Counted from the first letter of the stretch, positions 1 through 9,295 are shown. The stretch: 40,409 bases of DNA from Pseudoalteromonas sp. Z1A8 (GCF_011378855.1 NZ_WTLB01000039.1:1-40409); one strand, 5' to 3'. Notes: generated by a model from the letters alone, not told the origin. Program-made: numbers and translations.

Positions 1-1
1 C

Positions 2-415
2 AGCCTAAATAACTTAGCATCGAGCTATTACGCTAATAACCAGCTACCACAGACGATTGAGCTTGAAGAAAAGGCATTAGCGATCCGTGAAGCCCTTTAC
101 CTTGAAAACAACGCCGCGTGGGCCGAAAAATACACCAGCAGCCTAAACAACTTAGCATCGAGCTATTACGCTAATAACCAGCTATTACAGGCGATTGAGC
201 TTGAGGAAAAGGCATTAGCGATCCGTGAAGCCCTTTACCTTGAAAATAAGGCCGCGTGGGCCGAGGATTACACTACCAGCCTAAATAACTTAGCTGTAAG
301 TTATAGCGACAATAACCAGTTAACAGCAGCCATTGAACTTAGTGAAAAAGAATTAACTATTACGACTGAATTATATAAAGCTAACCACGTTTCTGGCTTA
401 CAAGGATACTTAAAC
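2..415 (+). repeat. Tandem 138-bp coding repeats (TPR units)
   Basis: Three in-frame units start at 2, 140 and 278. Units 1 and 2 differ at about a dozen of 138 bases, including synonymous positions. This indicates recent duplication or gene conversion rather than selection on protein alone. Unit 3 keeps only the start of the motif. The array continues to the left of the window. Confidence 0.85.
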
Positions 416-808
416 ACATTACATTCAATAGCGACTTATCAATTACGCTTAGAGCAATATCAAGCCGTGCATGAACATTTGAATCAATACTTTAAGTTGT
501 TTATTCTAGACTCTATCGAAGAGGTTGAGCAATGCGCTGAGTTTATTTATCCTTTTGTTAAGTATGCTCAAGCATCAAATCATTCATCACAACCAATACC
601 TTTTGATTTCGATAAAGCCGCAAATGATTTCAATACAATAATGCTGCAGAAATTTGCGAGTCAGTATAAAAAACAAATAGATATCTTATTACACGGAAAT
701 GAGGATTTCTCTGCTTATATTGAGTTATCAAAATCTAACAAACCACTTGATAGCGAAAAATATCAATTGTTTGTTCAGTATTTTGCAGAGCCTAATCAGG
801 GCGAATAA
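2..808 (+). CDS. TPR-repeat protein, C-terminal part (5' end outside window)
   Basis: The frame is open from base 2 to the TAA at 806-808, so this is the tail of a larger gene. The first 138 residues are three tandem 46-residue units beginning SLNNLA, with the TPR / kinesin-light-chain pattern (NNLA, AIELEEKALAIREALY). The first two units are almost identical and the third has diverged. About 130 further residues follow, rich in aromatic and charged residues, with no recognised domain. TPR superhelices bind proteins or peptides, so this is probably a sensor or scaffold. The next gene, after 426 bp and a hairpin, is a large AAA+/protease fusion. The two may work together, but the hairpin means co-transcription is not shown. 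The N-terminal effector or NTPase domain, if any, lies to the left of the window. The TPR call is sound; the function is unknown. Confidence 0.85.
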   Translation, partial: SLNNLASSYYANNQLPQTIELEEKALAIREALYLENNAAWAEKYTSSLNNLASSYYANNQLLQAIELEEKALAIREALYLENKAAWAEDYTTSLNNLAVSYSDNNQLTAAIELSEKELTITTELYKANHVSGLQGYLNTLHSIATYQLRLEQYQAVHEHLNQYFKLFILDSIEEVEQCAEFIYPFVKYAQASNHSSQPIPFDFDKAANDFNTIMLQKFASQYKKQIDILLHGNEDFSAYIELSKSNKPLDSEKYQLFVQYFAEPNQGE

Positions 809-820
809 CGCTTAAATTTG

Positions 821-855
821 ACCACGGTGAATTAGACTCTAAATTCAACCGTGGT
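821..855 (+). terminator. Hairpin after the TPR gene
   Basis: The arms ACCACGGTGAATT and AATTCAACCGTGGT pair with one bulged base, 13 bases after the stop codon. The tract that follows is only weakly T-rich, so termination is likely but not certain. Confidence 0.55.
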
Positions 856-1234
856 TATCATACTATTTGTAATAACGTTATTCGTGTTATGAGTGTATAT
901 AAAAATGCGTCAACATTTGTATATATCCAGAGCGCTATCTATAAAAATTCACCACTAATCACCCACCAAATAATCTGGACTCAATCCCATCATCATTTTT
1001 AAATACACTGACTTTTTAAAAGACTACTACCTCTACGTGTTTATCAATTAAATGAAAATTGAGCTTCTCATATTTTTCTTCCGAGTTCAGGTGATTATAT
1101 TTTTCAACTTGAATCTAGTTTATAAAAAATATTGAAAAATAAAGGTTTCATTATATTTTTCATTCCGTTATAAATACACAGTGGTAGTAAATCACCTTAA
1201 ACTTACTTTAATTTAACTAAAATGGAATGTGGTT
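856..1234. other. AT-rich intergenic leader of the AAA+/protease gene
   Basis: No reading frame of note on either strand. The stretch is very AT-rich and should contain the promoter of the downstream gene, but no convincing -35/-10 pair could be assigned. A GGA at 1224-1226 lies eight bases before the chosen ATG. Confidence 0.4.
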
Positions 1235-4200
1235 ATGTCTTTTAATAATGTAGTAGGCGATTTCTTTCACGGTAAAAAAGTAACATATAACGAACAGATT
1301 TTAGACTATGATCATTTGTCTGGTACAGACAGCTTAATACCTTTTATTTTAACCATGTTGAACTGGTCATTGAAAGACACCGTTCTAGAAAATAAAATTG
1401 TGACGTTTGAACTCATTTTACAGGAAGATTCATTATTCGGATTCGAAGCTAAAAACATCATTTTTCATCATCCTAATTGTGTTAACTCATTGTTAACTGG
1501 CTTCCCTATGTATAAAGTTATGACGTCATTACAACCGAATGATAGTTTATGCATAACTAAGTTTGTTACTACTCATCGATATGAAAGTAAACTCGCCGCC
1601 GAAGAGGGAGACACTATATCTGTTGAACAGGTGATGAAATGTTTTTTCTCTGAGGAATACGATGGAAAAGCCCCTGTCCCTGCTCTTTATGAAACAATTC
1701 GGTTATTTGACAAAGAGACACACACGGCGAGTGCTATTGAAACAATCAAACACACCCCCCCGCCTCCTTTTGATATAAAAAAGCATTACTCTTCACTATC
1801 AAAACAGACTAGAGAATTATTTGATGAAATAACCATTGTTTCAACGGCGAACCATCTCTTAAAAAACTCAGATTTGAGTATTTCGAATAATGAATATGCC
1901 CGATTAAAGCTAGATAGCGTCTCGCCAGATATCTTTTTTTCAGCCATATTAAGCGTCCCTTTCATGCTCGAAACCTTAGCGGCAGAGCTAAATTGCTTTC
2001 ATTATCAAGTTATTTTTCCACAGCAAGCTTATGATTACCGTGAGAACATCGAGGATGTAGTCGATGTGCGCACTTTCGATTCTGAAAAGGGCAGTACAAC
2101 AAACTGGTATGCCGAAGCTAAGCGCCCTGTATTTAACCTTAGATTCAATTCTTCGATTGAATCATCTTTAAATAAAGCGTTTGATGGTAATGCCCTCGAT
2201 ACTAACCTGTTAATTAAATCAATACTTGAGATAGACGATGAGTTTATTAACGAGCTCAAAGCAATTAATAACAGTAAGAATCGCTCAGTAAAATCATTAA
2301 AAACATCAAAAAGAATACAAGACGCGTTAAGTGATCGCATCATTGGTCAAAAAAAGGCAATGGAAGGCATCGCTCAAGGATATTTATCATCATGCCTGCA
2401 TCGTAGTGAAGGTCCTCGAATGATTTATACATTCGCTGGTCCCTCTGGCGTGGGTAAAACATACTCTGCCACTCGTTTTGCTGAATTACTCAATGATGTT
2501 GAAAGCTCAGGCTACGGGTTTAATGTATTTAATATGGAACATTTTACCCATGAGCACGATCCAAAAAAATTAGTTGGCGCGGGTAACCAATATACTGATG
2601 CTTCGCTTGGGTTACTTACCAATTTAGTGAGGATAAATCCTCGCCAAGTATTACTTTTTGACGAAGTTGAAAAAGCACACCCTAATGTAATTCAATCGTT
2701 GTTAACCATTCTAGACTCTGGGTATACAGAAGATGCGACCAGCTTAGAAGAAATTGACTTTACTCAGTCTATTATTATTTTTACGACGAACTTAGGGCAA
2801 GAGTTATTCAATAAAAATAACCAACATCATCAAGTAAACGTATTTGATGTACTTCGTACATCTAAGAATGGTCAGACGGGACAAAGTCTAGCGCCTGAAT
2901 TTGTGAACCGACTATCAAAAGGTTATTCGGCTTTATTTTCTGGTTTAAAAGTAAATCACTTTATTAAGGCTGCCGAAAAAGTATTGATTCATGACACCCT
3001 CGGCATGGGTGGCATAACGTTTAAATGGCCAGAGAGTTTTCCACGTTTCTTACTTAAAAGTTTAGCGCCTGAAATTACCATGCGACAAATAGAGCACTCA
3101 CTCCCTGAAATACAAGCAAACATATTACAAAAATCAATTTCATACTTAGACGAAGAACAAAGTAATATTTTTATTAATGTGAATGTCAGTGATGATTTAG
3201 CCCAAGCGAGTCAAAATGTTTTTTTAGTGTTAGATGATGATAAGCGTGTTTATGACGCTATAAACCAATCATTAAGTAGTGAAAGCATCACCCTGTGCGC
3301 TAATAAAAACGACATACCCCACCTTCTTGAAAAGCTAAGACCTCAGAGCCTGTTAATTGATGTTGATTCACTGGATGCAAATAGATTTGCTGAACTAGTT
3401 GATGAGATGTCTAGTAAAAACCCTGAGCTAATTTTATTTTCTTATCAATTAATAAGTGATTCGAAAAAAAGATACAGTGCTAATCACGAAGAAGTCAGAG
3501 AGCACTTTAGTTTAGATGCGGTATCTGTCACACAAGCGTTGGTAGATATGTTTAAACGGATTAATTTCTACATTGATACTGAATATTCGCTAACTCGCAT
3601 GTGTAATCAAAATCAAATGCTCAAATATAACATCTCTGTTGAGAAGTCGTCAGATGGTATTGAAGTGACCTTTCATGACTTAAATACCCAACAACTTATT
3701 TATTCCAATGATCTACGTGAAAGTGATTTTTTCTCTCAATCAGCTCCCACTGACAAACTATCCGATGTAATTGGACTCGAGCGTGCTAAGAATCGCCTTA
3801 ATGATGTTATTGGATGGTTAAAACAACCATCAAAACTGAATAACTTTGGCATATCAGTACCCGCAGGTTACTTATTTGCAGGTCCCCCTGGGACAGGTAA
3901 AACACTTCTAGCAAGGGCTGTCGCCGGTGAATGTGATTTACCTTTTTTCAGTGTATCAGCCGCTGAACTTTCAGCTTCACATCATGGTGGAACAACACAA
4001 AATATTAAAAAACTATTCTCCACCGCAAGGAAATATGCACCCGCTATTGTTTTTATTGATGAGATAGATGCTATTGCTGCAGCGAGAACCGCAGGCACTT
4101 CAGGAGCCGCTCAAGATGCAAACCAAACAGTCAATGCATTATTAACCGAAATGGATGGTTTTGATGATAAATGCCAAATTTTTGTATTAGCTGCAACAAA

Positions 4201-5065
4201 TCACCCAGAAAAACTCGACCGTGCAATTACCCGCCCTGGGCGGTTTGACGAGACTATATATTGTGATTTACCCAATAAAGAAGCACGTACTCTCTTTTTC
4301 ACTCAATACGCCTCACAGCATAATTTAAACTGGACTGATGCTGAACTACTTAATCTGGTTGCACTTTCACAAGGGATGTCTCCTGCTGAAATTCAGCAGG
4401 TATTAAAAGAAGCGATACAGTTTGCGGTATCAAATGATGTTCAGCTGACTAAAGAGATTATTGAAAAAACAATGATCAGAGTGAGGTATGGCTCCCCTTC
4501 TGAACATTTATTTTTAAGCGGAGACGAAAAACGTAAAACAGCCTATCACGAAGCCGGTCATTTAGTAGCGCACCACCTTTTATTCCCTAAACAACATATT
4601 GACTTCATTACTATAGAGCCTCGTAATCAAGCCCTTGGATTTGTCGCCACACGACAGCCTGATGAATATGAGAGCTACTCAAAAATTACTATAATGCGCA
4701 AACTACAAATGCTCCTTGCCGGAAGAATTGCAGAAAAACTGTGCACAGGCTCTGCAGATGAAATAAGCACGGGTGCAAGTAACGATATTGAAAAAGCCAC
4801 ACAATTAGCGATGCATGCAGTTTATCAAGGGGGAATAGAGCCATCTGTAGGGCCATTAAATGTTGGCCTACTCACACGTTTTGAAGAGAGTGACTTACTT
4901 GCGAATGCGCAAAATGCAGTAAAAAGATGGATTGAAACGGCAGAAAAAGAAGTGGAAGTGTTACTTATTAAACACTATTCATTACTCGAAGTCGTTGCTG
5001 AAAAGTTGATTGATGAAGAGTCCTTGATGGGCCACCAAATTTTAACACTATTAGGGGATGCGTAA
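1235..5065 (+). CDS. ClpB-type AAA+ / receiver-like / FtsH-type AAA+ / M41 peptidase fusion
   Basis: A 1276-residue soluble protein. Residues 1-370 match nothing I recognise. A ClpA/B-type AAA+ module follows, with Walker A GPSGVGKT (402-409), Walker B LLFDE (D476, E477), a PEFVNRL arginine-finger motif and MRQIEH sensor 2. Residues about 660-780 resemble a response-regulator receiver, with acidic D667-D669 and D709 at the end of a hydrophobic strand. An FtsH-type AAA+ module follows: GPPGTGKT (883-890), FIDEID (D942, E943), and an SRH with RPGRFDE. Last comes an M41 metallopeptidase with HEAGH (1105-1109) and the third zinc ligand D1184 in STGASND. FtsH is normally membrane-anchored; no transmembrane segment is visible here. 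It should unfold and degrade proteins using ATP. ATG 1235 is preferred over GTG 1229 for its spacing to GGA. The next gene starts on the stop codon. Domain calls are secure; the biological role is unknown. Confidence 0.9.
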   Translation: MSFNNVVGDFFHGKKVTYNEQILDYDHLSGTDSLIPFILTMLNWSLKDTVLENKIVTFELILQEDSLFGFEAKNIIFHHPNCVNSLLTGFPMYKVMTSLQPNDSLCITKFVTTHRYESKLAAEEGDTISVEQVMKCFFSEEYDGKAPVPALYETIRLFDKETHTASAIETIKHTPPPPFDIKKHYSSLSKQTRELFDEITIVSTANHLLKNSDLSISNNEYARLKLDSVSPDIFFSAILSVPFMLETLAAELNCFHYQVIFPQQAYDYRENIEDVVDVRTFDSEKGSTTNWYAEAKRPVFNLRFNSSIESSLNKAFDGNALDTNLLIKSILEIDDEFINELKAINNSKNRSVKSLKTSKRIQDALSDRIIGQKKAMEGIAQGYLSSCLHRSEGPRMIYTFAGPSGVGKTYSATRFAELLNDVESSGYGFNVFNMEHFTHEHDPKKLVGAGNQYTDASLGLLTNLVRINPRQVLLFDEVEKAHPNVIQSLLTILDSGYTEDATSLEEIDFTQSIIIFTTNLGQELFNKNNQHHQVNVFDVLRTSKNGQTGQSLAPEFVNRLSKGYSALFSGLKVNHFIKAAEKVLIHDTLGMGGITFKWPESFPRFLLKSLAPEITMRQIEHSLPEIQANILQKSISYLDEEQSNIFINVNVSDDLAQASQNVFLVLDDDKRVYDAINQSLSSESITLCANKNDIPHLLEKLRPQSLLIDVDSLDANRFAELVDEMSSKNPELILFSYQLISDSKKRYSANHEEVREHFSLDAVSVTQALVDMFKRINFYIDTEYSLTRMCNQNQMLKYNISVEKSSDGIEVTFHDLNTQQLIYSNDLRESDFFSQSAPTDKLSDVIGLERAKNRLNDVIGWLKQPSKLNNFGISVPAGYLFAGPPGTGKTLLARAVAGECDLPFFSVSAAELSASHHGGTTQNIKKLFSTARKYAPAIVFIDEIDAIAAARTAGTSGAAQDANQTVNALLTEMDGFDDKCQIFVLAATNHPEKLDRAITRPGRFDETIYCDLPNKEARTLFFTQYASQHNLNWTDAELLNLVALSQGMSPAEIQQVLKEAIQFAVSNDVQLTKEIIEKTMIRVRYGSPSEHLFLSGDEKRKTAYHEAGHLVAHHLLFPKQHIDFITIEPRNQALGFVATRQPDEYESYSKITIMRKLQMLLAGRIAEKLCTGSADEISTGASNDIEKATQLAMHAVYQGGIEPSVGPLNVGLLTRFEESDLLANAQNAVKRWIETAEKEVEVLLIKHYSLLEVVAEKLIDEESLMGHQILTLLGDA

Positions 5066-5616
5066 TGGCAATGACGCACGATGAGCTTGCTCAATATCTC
5101 AACATCTATTACTTATCTTACGTATACTCAGAGGAAGACGATGTATTCATAAGTCCTGAAAAAAGTAATGTATATACGATAAGCATATACCTAGAGAAAG
5201 GCGGCACAATTTTACATGTCGTCGCGGATTATAAATGTGACTTTTTTGAATATACGGGTGTTACTTACCAAGAGCCCGACATCGTCACCCTATTAAAGTA
5301 TATGTTACAGGAAAATGAGACCTATTCTTCAGGGTATTGGTGTTTAACTAAAGAGCATTCGCGCATCCAATTTCGTCAAACTTTATATTTAGGTGACACT
5401 AAAATGACGAGTATTACGCCAATCATAGACATGATAGCCGTTATATCCAGTGAAGAGCAGCGTGACAGGCTTCATAAAATTTGGTTACTGCTTAACCCTG
5501 ATAATGGCAAGGTTGATGATACTAAAAGTTTTTTCGCTAGTGCAATAAAGGCGCAAAAACAATATTCTCAAGAGACAGTAGATATGCTTGATTATCTCAT
5601 TGGCGATCTCGAGTAA
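5065..5616 (+). CDS. Hypothetical partner of the AAA+/M41 protein
   Basis: 183 residues. The ATG overlaps the preceding TAA by one base (TAATG), which indicates translational coupling and a shared function with the protease fusion. There is no signal peptide, membrane segment or catalytic motif. The layout is an N-terminal helix, then alternating beta strands (YTISIYLEKGG, TILHVVADY, RIQFRQTLYLG) and C-terminal helices. This is reminiscent of the type III chaperone / YbjN-like fold, which would suit an adaptor or substrate-delivery role. That fold suggestion comes from pattern reading only. A hairpin three bases after the stop closes the unit. Confidence 0.75.
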   Translation: MAMTHDELAQYLNIYYLSYVYSEEDDVFISPEKSNVYTISIYLEKGGTILHVVADYKCDFFEYTGVTYQEPDIVTLLKYMLQENETYSSGYWCLTKEHSRIQFRQTLYLGDTKMTSITPIIDMIAVISSEEQRDRLHKIWLLLNPDNGKVDDTKSFFASAIKAQKQYSQETVDMLDYLIGDLE

Positions 5617-5619
5617 GCT

Positions 5620-5653
5620 TCCCCGTGACATCACTTCCTTCTATTCACGGGGA
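5620..5653 (+). terminator. Hairpin closing the AAA+/M41 unit
   Basis: TCCCCGTGA pairs perfectly with TCACGGGGA over nine bases, with a 16-base loop, beginning three bases after the stop. The following tract is short in T, so efficiency is uncertain. Confidence 0.55.
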
Positions 5654-5733
5654 TTAGGTTAGCCATTCAAGAATGAGTAAAGTAAGTTTATAGGGTACTG
5701 CCGACCAACTTCTAAAATCCCATATAGATTTGA

Positions 5734-6062
5734 TTAACCTTCAATAAAGCTGGTAAAGCTTGTCCCACGTGTAATAGCGACATAACCATCTAAATCAGAA
5801 AACTCAGCTTCTATTGTAAAGTTAGACGCTATATTTATTTGATATTCAGTCATGCGGACAGCACGAAAAAAAACGTTCTTGCATGCTTCACCTAGTGTTT
5901 TAGCATTATTGCCAACTACAGCCGAATATTGCTCTTGACCATTAAAACCCACCCCTCGGCATTGTAGATTGTAGTGGCATAGTTAATTTGGCCACCCATT
6001 AAAAAGGTGCTAGAGCCTTGTGGATTTTTTGTGATATTGAAAGTTGTGGCTAAGGTTATTTC
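5734..6062 (-). pseudogene. Frameshifted relic of an unrecognised gene
   Basis: Read leftward, one frame is open from 6062 and contains the peptide MGGQINYATTIYNAEG, with its ATG at 5997-5999. A second frame then continues with GFNGQEQYSAVVGNNAKTLG to a stop at 5734. The two join at a run of G near 5950-5960, where a one-base shift would fuse them into about 100 residues. The downstream half can only start from a poor GTG. I read this as one gene broken by a frameshift. The product is not recognised; a sequencing error is an alternative explanation. Confidence 0.45.
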
Positions 6063-6188
6063 TTAAATTAACGACATTTATATATACTCAAGTTCATGTA
6101 GTCTTTGGACATCCTCAGCAACTTAAAACCCTGTACAACCAAGTATCTTCACGTATCATTTTAAGGCTCGGAAATAGAAGGATTCAGC

Positions 6189-7556
6189 TTGTTTAAACTT
6201 CCCACTACTACTATTGCACTTATTATCATTTGCAGCGGATCTATTATAGGACCGCTTGGTATGGCAGGCGTTAATATCGCTATTCCAAATCTTGCCGAAG
6301 ATTTACACGCTAATGCCAAAATGATCGCGTGGATGCCTACATTGTATTTACTCAGCAGCGTAATGTTTATGCTTCCGTGCGGGAAAATGGCAGACAATTA
6401 TGGCCGTAAACGTGTGTATGCTTTTGGTTTAGGTTTAAATGCAGTGGCCTCGCTGATGTGTGCGTTAGCGACCTCTATTGAATGGGTCCTTTTTTGGCGT
6501 TTTATACAAGGGGCTGCTGGTGCCATGATTTTTGGTATTGGTGTTGCCATCATTACTTCTGTCACGCCTGATAATAAGCGCGGGATGGCACTCGGGACCT
6601 CTGCGGCGTGTGTGTACATAGGGCTGAGCGCTGCACCTGCGGTCGGTGGCTGGCTGACTGAAATGTGGGGATGGCGGGCCGTGTTTTACTCACAAATCCC
6701 TCTTGTGCTTTTGCTACTAGCTGCCATTAAACTGTTTTTACATGGAGAGTGGAAAAATGATAAAAAATCGCCGTTTGACTGGTGGGGCACGATTATTTTC
6801 TCGCTCTTTGCACTGTTCTTAGTATTAGGATTAAGTGATTTGCCTGATATAGCTGGGTGGCTTTTAACAGTGCTTTCAATCACCTGCTTAATGCTATTTA
6901 TTGTTCACCAAAGTCGCAGTCGGCGCCCCTTAATTAGAGTACAAATGTTTTTAGAAAGTCGTGTGTTCAGCTTATCGTTGACGACTTCATTTCTAATGTA
7001 TGCTAGTAATTTTTCACTCGCCTTTTTGTTAAGTTTGTATTTGCAATATATCAAAGGATTAAGCCCTGCTCATGCTGGCCAAATAATATTACTCCAAGCG
7101 GTTTCAATGGCTATCATGGCACCACTGGCAGGTAGACTTGCCGATAGAGTACAGCCACGCTTACTTGCCACATTAGGGTGTATAATTGTTCTCGTTGGCT
7201 TTTTTCTGCTATCCCGGTTATCCATTAGTTCAAGCACAGTTTACATTAGCGGCTCGTTGTTATTATTAGGGGTTGGGTTTGGCTTATTTTCGACCCCAAA
7301 CAATAATGCCATTATGGGTGCTATAGATAAAAGTGAGCTAGGCGTCGCATCTTCCTCAATGAACTTATCGCGCACTATTGGTAATTTATTTGGTATGAGC
7401 ATAATCAACTTAATTGTGCATTATTACCTTGGTGACAGCACCTTTTCAGCACAAAATGGCCACGCATTAATGAGTACGATTTCATTGGCGTTTACAGTGT
7501 CACTAGGGTTTGTAATTCTTGCCAGTTGTATTTCTGCGCTGCGAGGACGAGCTTAA
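6189..7556 (+). CDS. MFS drug/efflux transporter, DHA2 (EmrB/QacA-like) type
   Basis: 455 residues, almost wholly hydrophobic, consistent with 14 transmembrane helices. The MFS loop motif is present as GKMADNYGRKRV after helix 2, followed by the FWRFIQGAAGAMIFG segment typical of DHA2 proton antiporters. The role should be proton-driven export of an organic compound or drug; the substrate cannot be read. The start is TTG at 6189, with AGAAGGA six bases upstream. The first ATG (6260) would remove part of helix 1. No membrane-fusion (EmrA) or regulator gene is adjacent. Confidence 0.88.
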   Translation: MFKLPTTTIALIIICSGSIIGPLGMAGVNIAIPNLAEDLHANAKMIAWMPTLYLLSSVMFMLPCGKMADNYGRKRVYAFGLGLNAVASLMCALATSIEWVLFWRFIQGAAGAMIFGIGVAIITSVTPDNKRGMALGTSAACVYIGLSAAPAVGGWLTEMWGWRAVFYSQIPLVLLLLAAIKLFLHGEWKNDKKSPFDWWGTIIFSLFALFLVLGLSDLPDIAGWLLTVLSITCLMLFIVHQSRSRRPLIRVQMFLESRVFSLSLTTSFLMYASNFSLAFLLSLYLQYIKGLSPAHAGQIILLQAVSMAIMAPLAGRLADRVQPRLLATLGCIIVLVGFFLLSRLSISSSTVYISGSLLLLGVGFGLFSTPNNNAIMGAIDKSELGVASSSMNLSRTIGNLFGMSIINLIVHYYLGDSTFSAQNGHALMSTISLAFTVSLGFVILASCISALRGRA

Positions 7557-8147
7557 AAGGATAGATTAATTATTTACTGCGTATCTACCTTAAAATACAA
7601 GGCAAGAACATGAAAAAAGTCTATTAGTTCAATACCTTTTCAAGGTAGGCTGTACTACGCATAGCTTTTTAATGCTTTTGCCCTGAGTTCTAAAGAATCA
7701 TTATCAGAAGATTACAGATGGACATTAAATAATATTGAAAACATTTCAAAAAACAAAAGAATATAAAAACTGGTATACATTTAATGAAATATTTTCTTGA
7801 CAAATAAGTTGCACTTGAATAATCCACTTTAAATAAAAAACTGTTCAAGCTACAAAGAAAAAGTTGAAGTTATTTTCGAATAAATATTTAATTCATTCAA
7901 AAGTACAATCAATTATGATATCAAACATATCAATTAATTAAAGAGTATTACATTTGTAATAACACATTAAAAATTAATTTATACCAATCAAAATTTAACT
8001 ATAATATTATATCTAAAAGCGATGAAAACCATATAAAGGAATGGTATCTCCCTTGAAGATCTTTATGTTTTTTAATAAAAACAATTATCAATTAAACATT
8101 TTTTAAAATAAAAATAAATTCAAAATCAATCTTTACTAGGAGCTACA
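7557..8147. other. AT-rich non-coding stretch with one imperfect inverted repeat
   Basis: About 590 bases without a credible gene. An imperfect inverted repeat, TGCGTA-TC-TACCTT at 7578-7591 and AAGGTA ... TACGCA at 7642-7661, lies 20 bases after the transporter stop. It may be a weak terminator or a relic of a small element. The remainder is strongly AT-rich and ends in an AGGAG ribosome-binding site for the next gene. Confidence 0.35.
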
Positions 8148-9278
8148 ATGAAAGAAGAAAAAATTACTGAAGAACAGGATTTTTCAGAAGACACCTATTC
8201 CAAATGGTATATATTTTTTACTATACCTATACTTTCTTCTTTGTATTTTTTTTGGTTTGTTATGAAACTTTTAATGTCTTTTATTTTTTCTCTTGGGGAG
8301 GAAGATAGTAGAGATAAAACATATGTTAGGTATTCTGAAAATGGCATACATAAAACAGGGCTTTCAAGTACATATAAATCAGGTAATTTGATACGTATTT
8401 TTATAGCAGGAGCAGGCATATATTTTATATATAAAGGTATAGAAGCCTGTATTAAAGTATTTCATGCTAGTTTAGAAACAGGTGTTATTTTTCTTCTACC
8501 ACTTTGTATTGCTGGCACAGCATCATTATTATTTAGTGAAAGCTTTAAAAAACATTTAAATAATAACAAATCATCACTGCCATTTGTTATTGTATCATTT
8601 GTTGGTTTAGCCATTTCTATAGCTATAACGGTATATTTATACAAAATTGACTTCTTAGAAATGGGAGATAGTAAAAATATTAAAGATGGTATTTTTTCAT
8701 TGTTTTTTGTTCCTTTATTTATCTTTTCTGGTTACATATTACCTATAATGGTTTCTTTAACATCTATTTTTTTAACATTAAAAGATAAAAATAGTTATTC
8801 TATATTTGCTGTTATTTTTGCTTTTTTATTAGGTTCTATTCCTCCTTATATGCAATATCAAGAAGTTCAAAAAAATATTGAACAGAAAAAAGAGGATATT
8901 AGAAAAGAAAAAGAAGAAATTATACAAAATAAAAAAAGAAATAAATTAAGAGAAGAACGGTATAAAGAGATGAGTATGAACGAAAAAGGTTTTACTTATT
9001 ATTCTCAAGAAATAATTTCAGCTCGTTATGACCCAACAAAAAAGAAAGTAGAAGATGATAAAAGATTAACTGGCACAGGGAAAGGTAGTTTACTTATACT
9101 GCCTAGTTATAAATTCAGAGTTAAAGTTAGTGTTGAAGGTTTCGAAAATTATACTTATGGCATGGAAGTGCCAGTAGGGAAGTATAAAATAACATTAGAG
9201 CATGAAAAATATAGAAAACATAAGGAAATATACGAAGTAAAAGAAGGTGGTAATATCATTTATATAAAAATGATATGA
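8148..9278 (+). CDS. AT-rich multi-pass membrane protein with coiled coil and C-terminal PEGA-like domain
   Basis: 376 residues, starting from ATG with AGGAG at 8139-8143. About six hydrophobic segments lie between residues 20 and 235. A highly charged coiled coil (about 236-270, KKEDIRKEKEEIIQNKK) follows, then a C-terminal beta domain whose pattern (GSLLILP, VKVSVEGFENY, VPVGKYKITLEHEKYRKH) resembles PEGA repeats. PEGA domains are usually extracytoplasmic or surface-associated. The codon usage is strikingly A/T-biased compared with neighbours, suggesting recent transfer. It has its own terminator and stands alone. No enzymatic motif is visible and the function is unknown. Confidence 0.8.
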   Translation: MKEEKITEEQDFSEDTYSKWYIFFTIPILSSLYFFWFVMKLLMSFIFSLGEEDSRDKTYVRYSENGIHKTGLSSTYKSGNLIRIFIAGAGIYFIYKGIEACIKVFHASLETGVIFLLPLCIAGTASLLFSESFKKHLNNNKSSLPFVIVSFVGLAISIAITVYLYKIDFLEMGDSKNIKDGIFSLFFVPLFIFSGYILPIMVSLTSIFLTLKDKNSYSIFAVIFAFLLGSIPPYMQYQEVQKNIEQKKEDIRKEKEEIIQNKKRNKLREERYKEMSMNEKGFTYYSQEIISARYDPTKKKVEDDKRLTGTGKGSLLILPSYKFRVKVSVEGFENYTYGMEVPVGKYKITLEHEKYRKHKEIYEVKEGGNIIYIKMI

Positions 9279-9295
9279 TAATTCCTTAAAAATAT

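Noticed and set aside
1..420. CRISPR-like repeat array at the left edge
   Set aside because: The repeats are coding, 138 bases long, contiguous and in frame with TPR patterns; there are no spacers.
7578..7661. Inverted repeat as a MITE or insertion-sequence relic
   Set aside because: The arms are short and imperfect, there is no target duplication, and no second copy is seen in the window.
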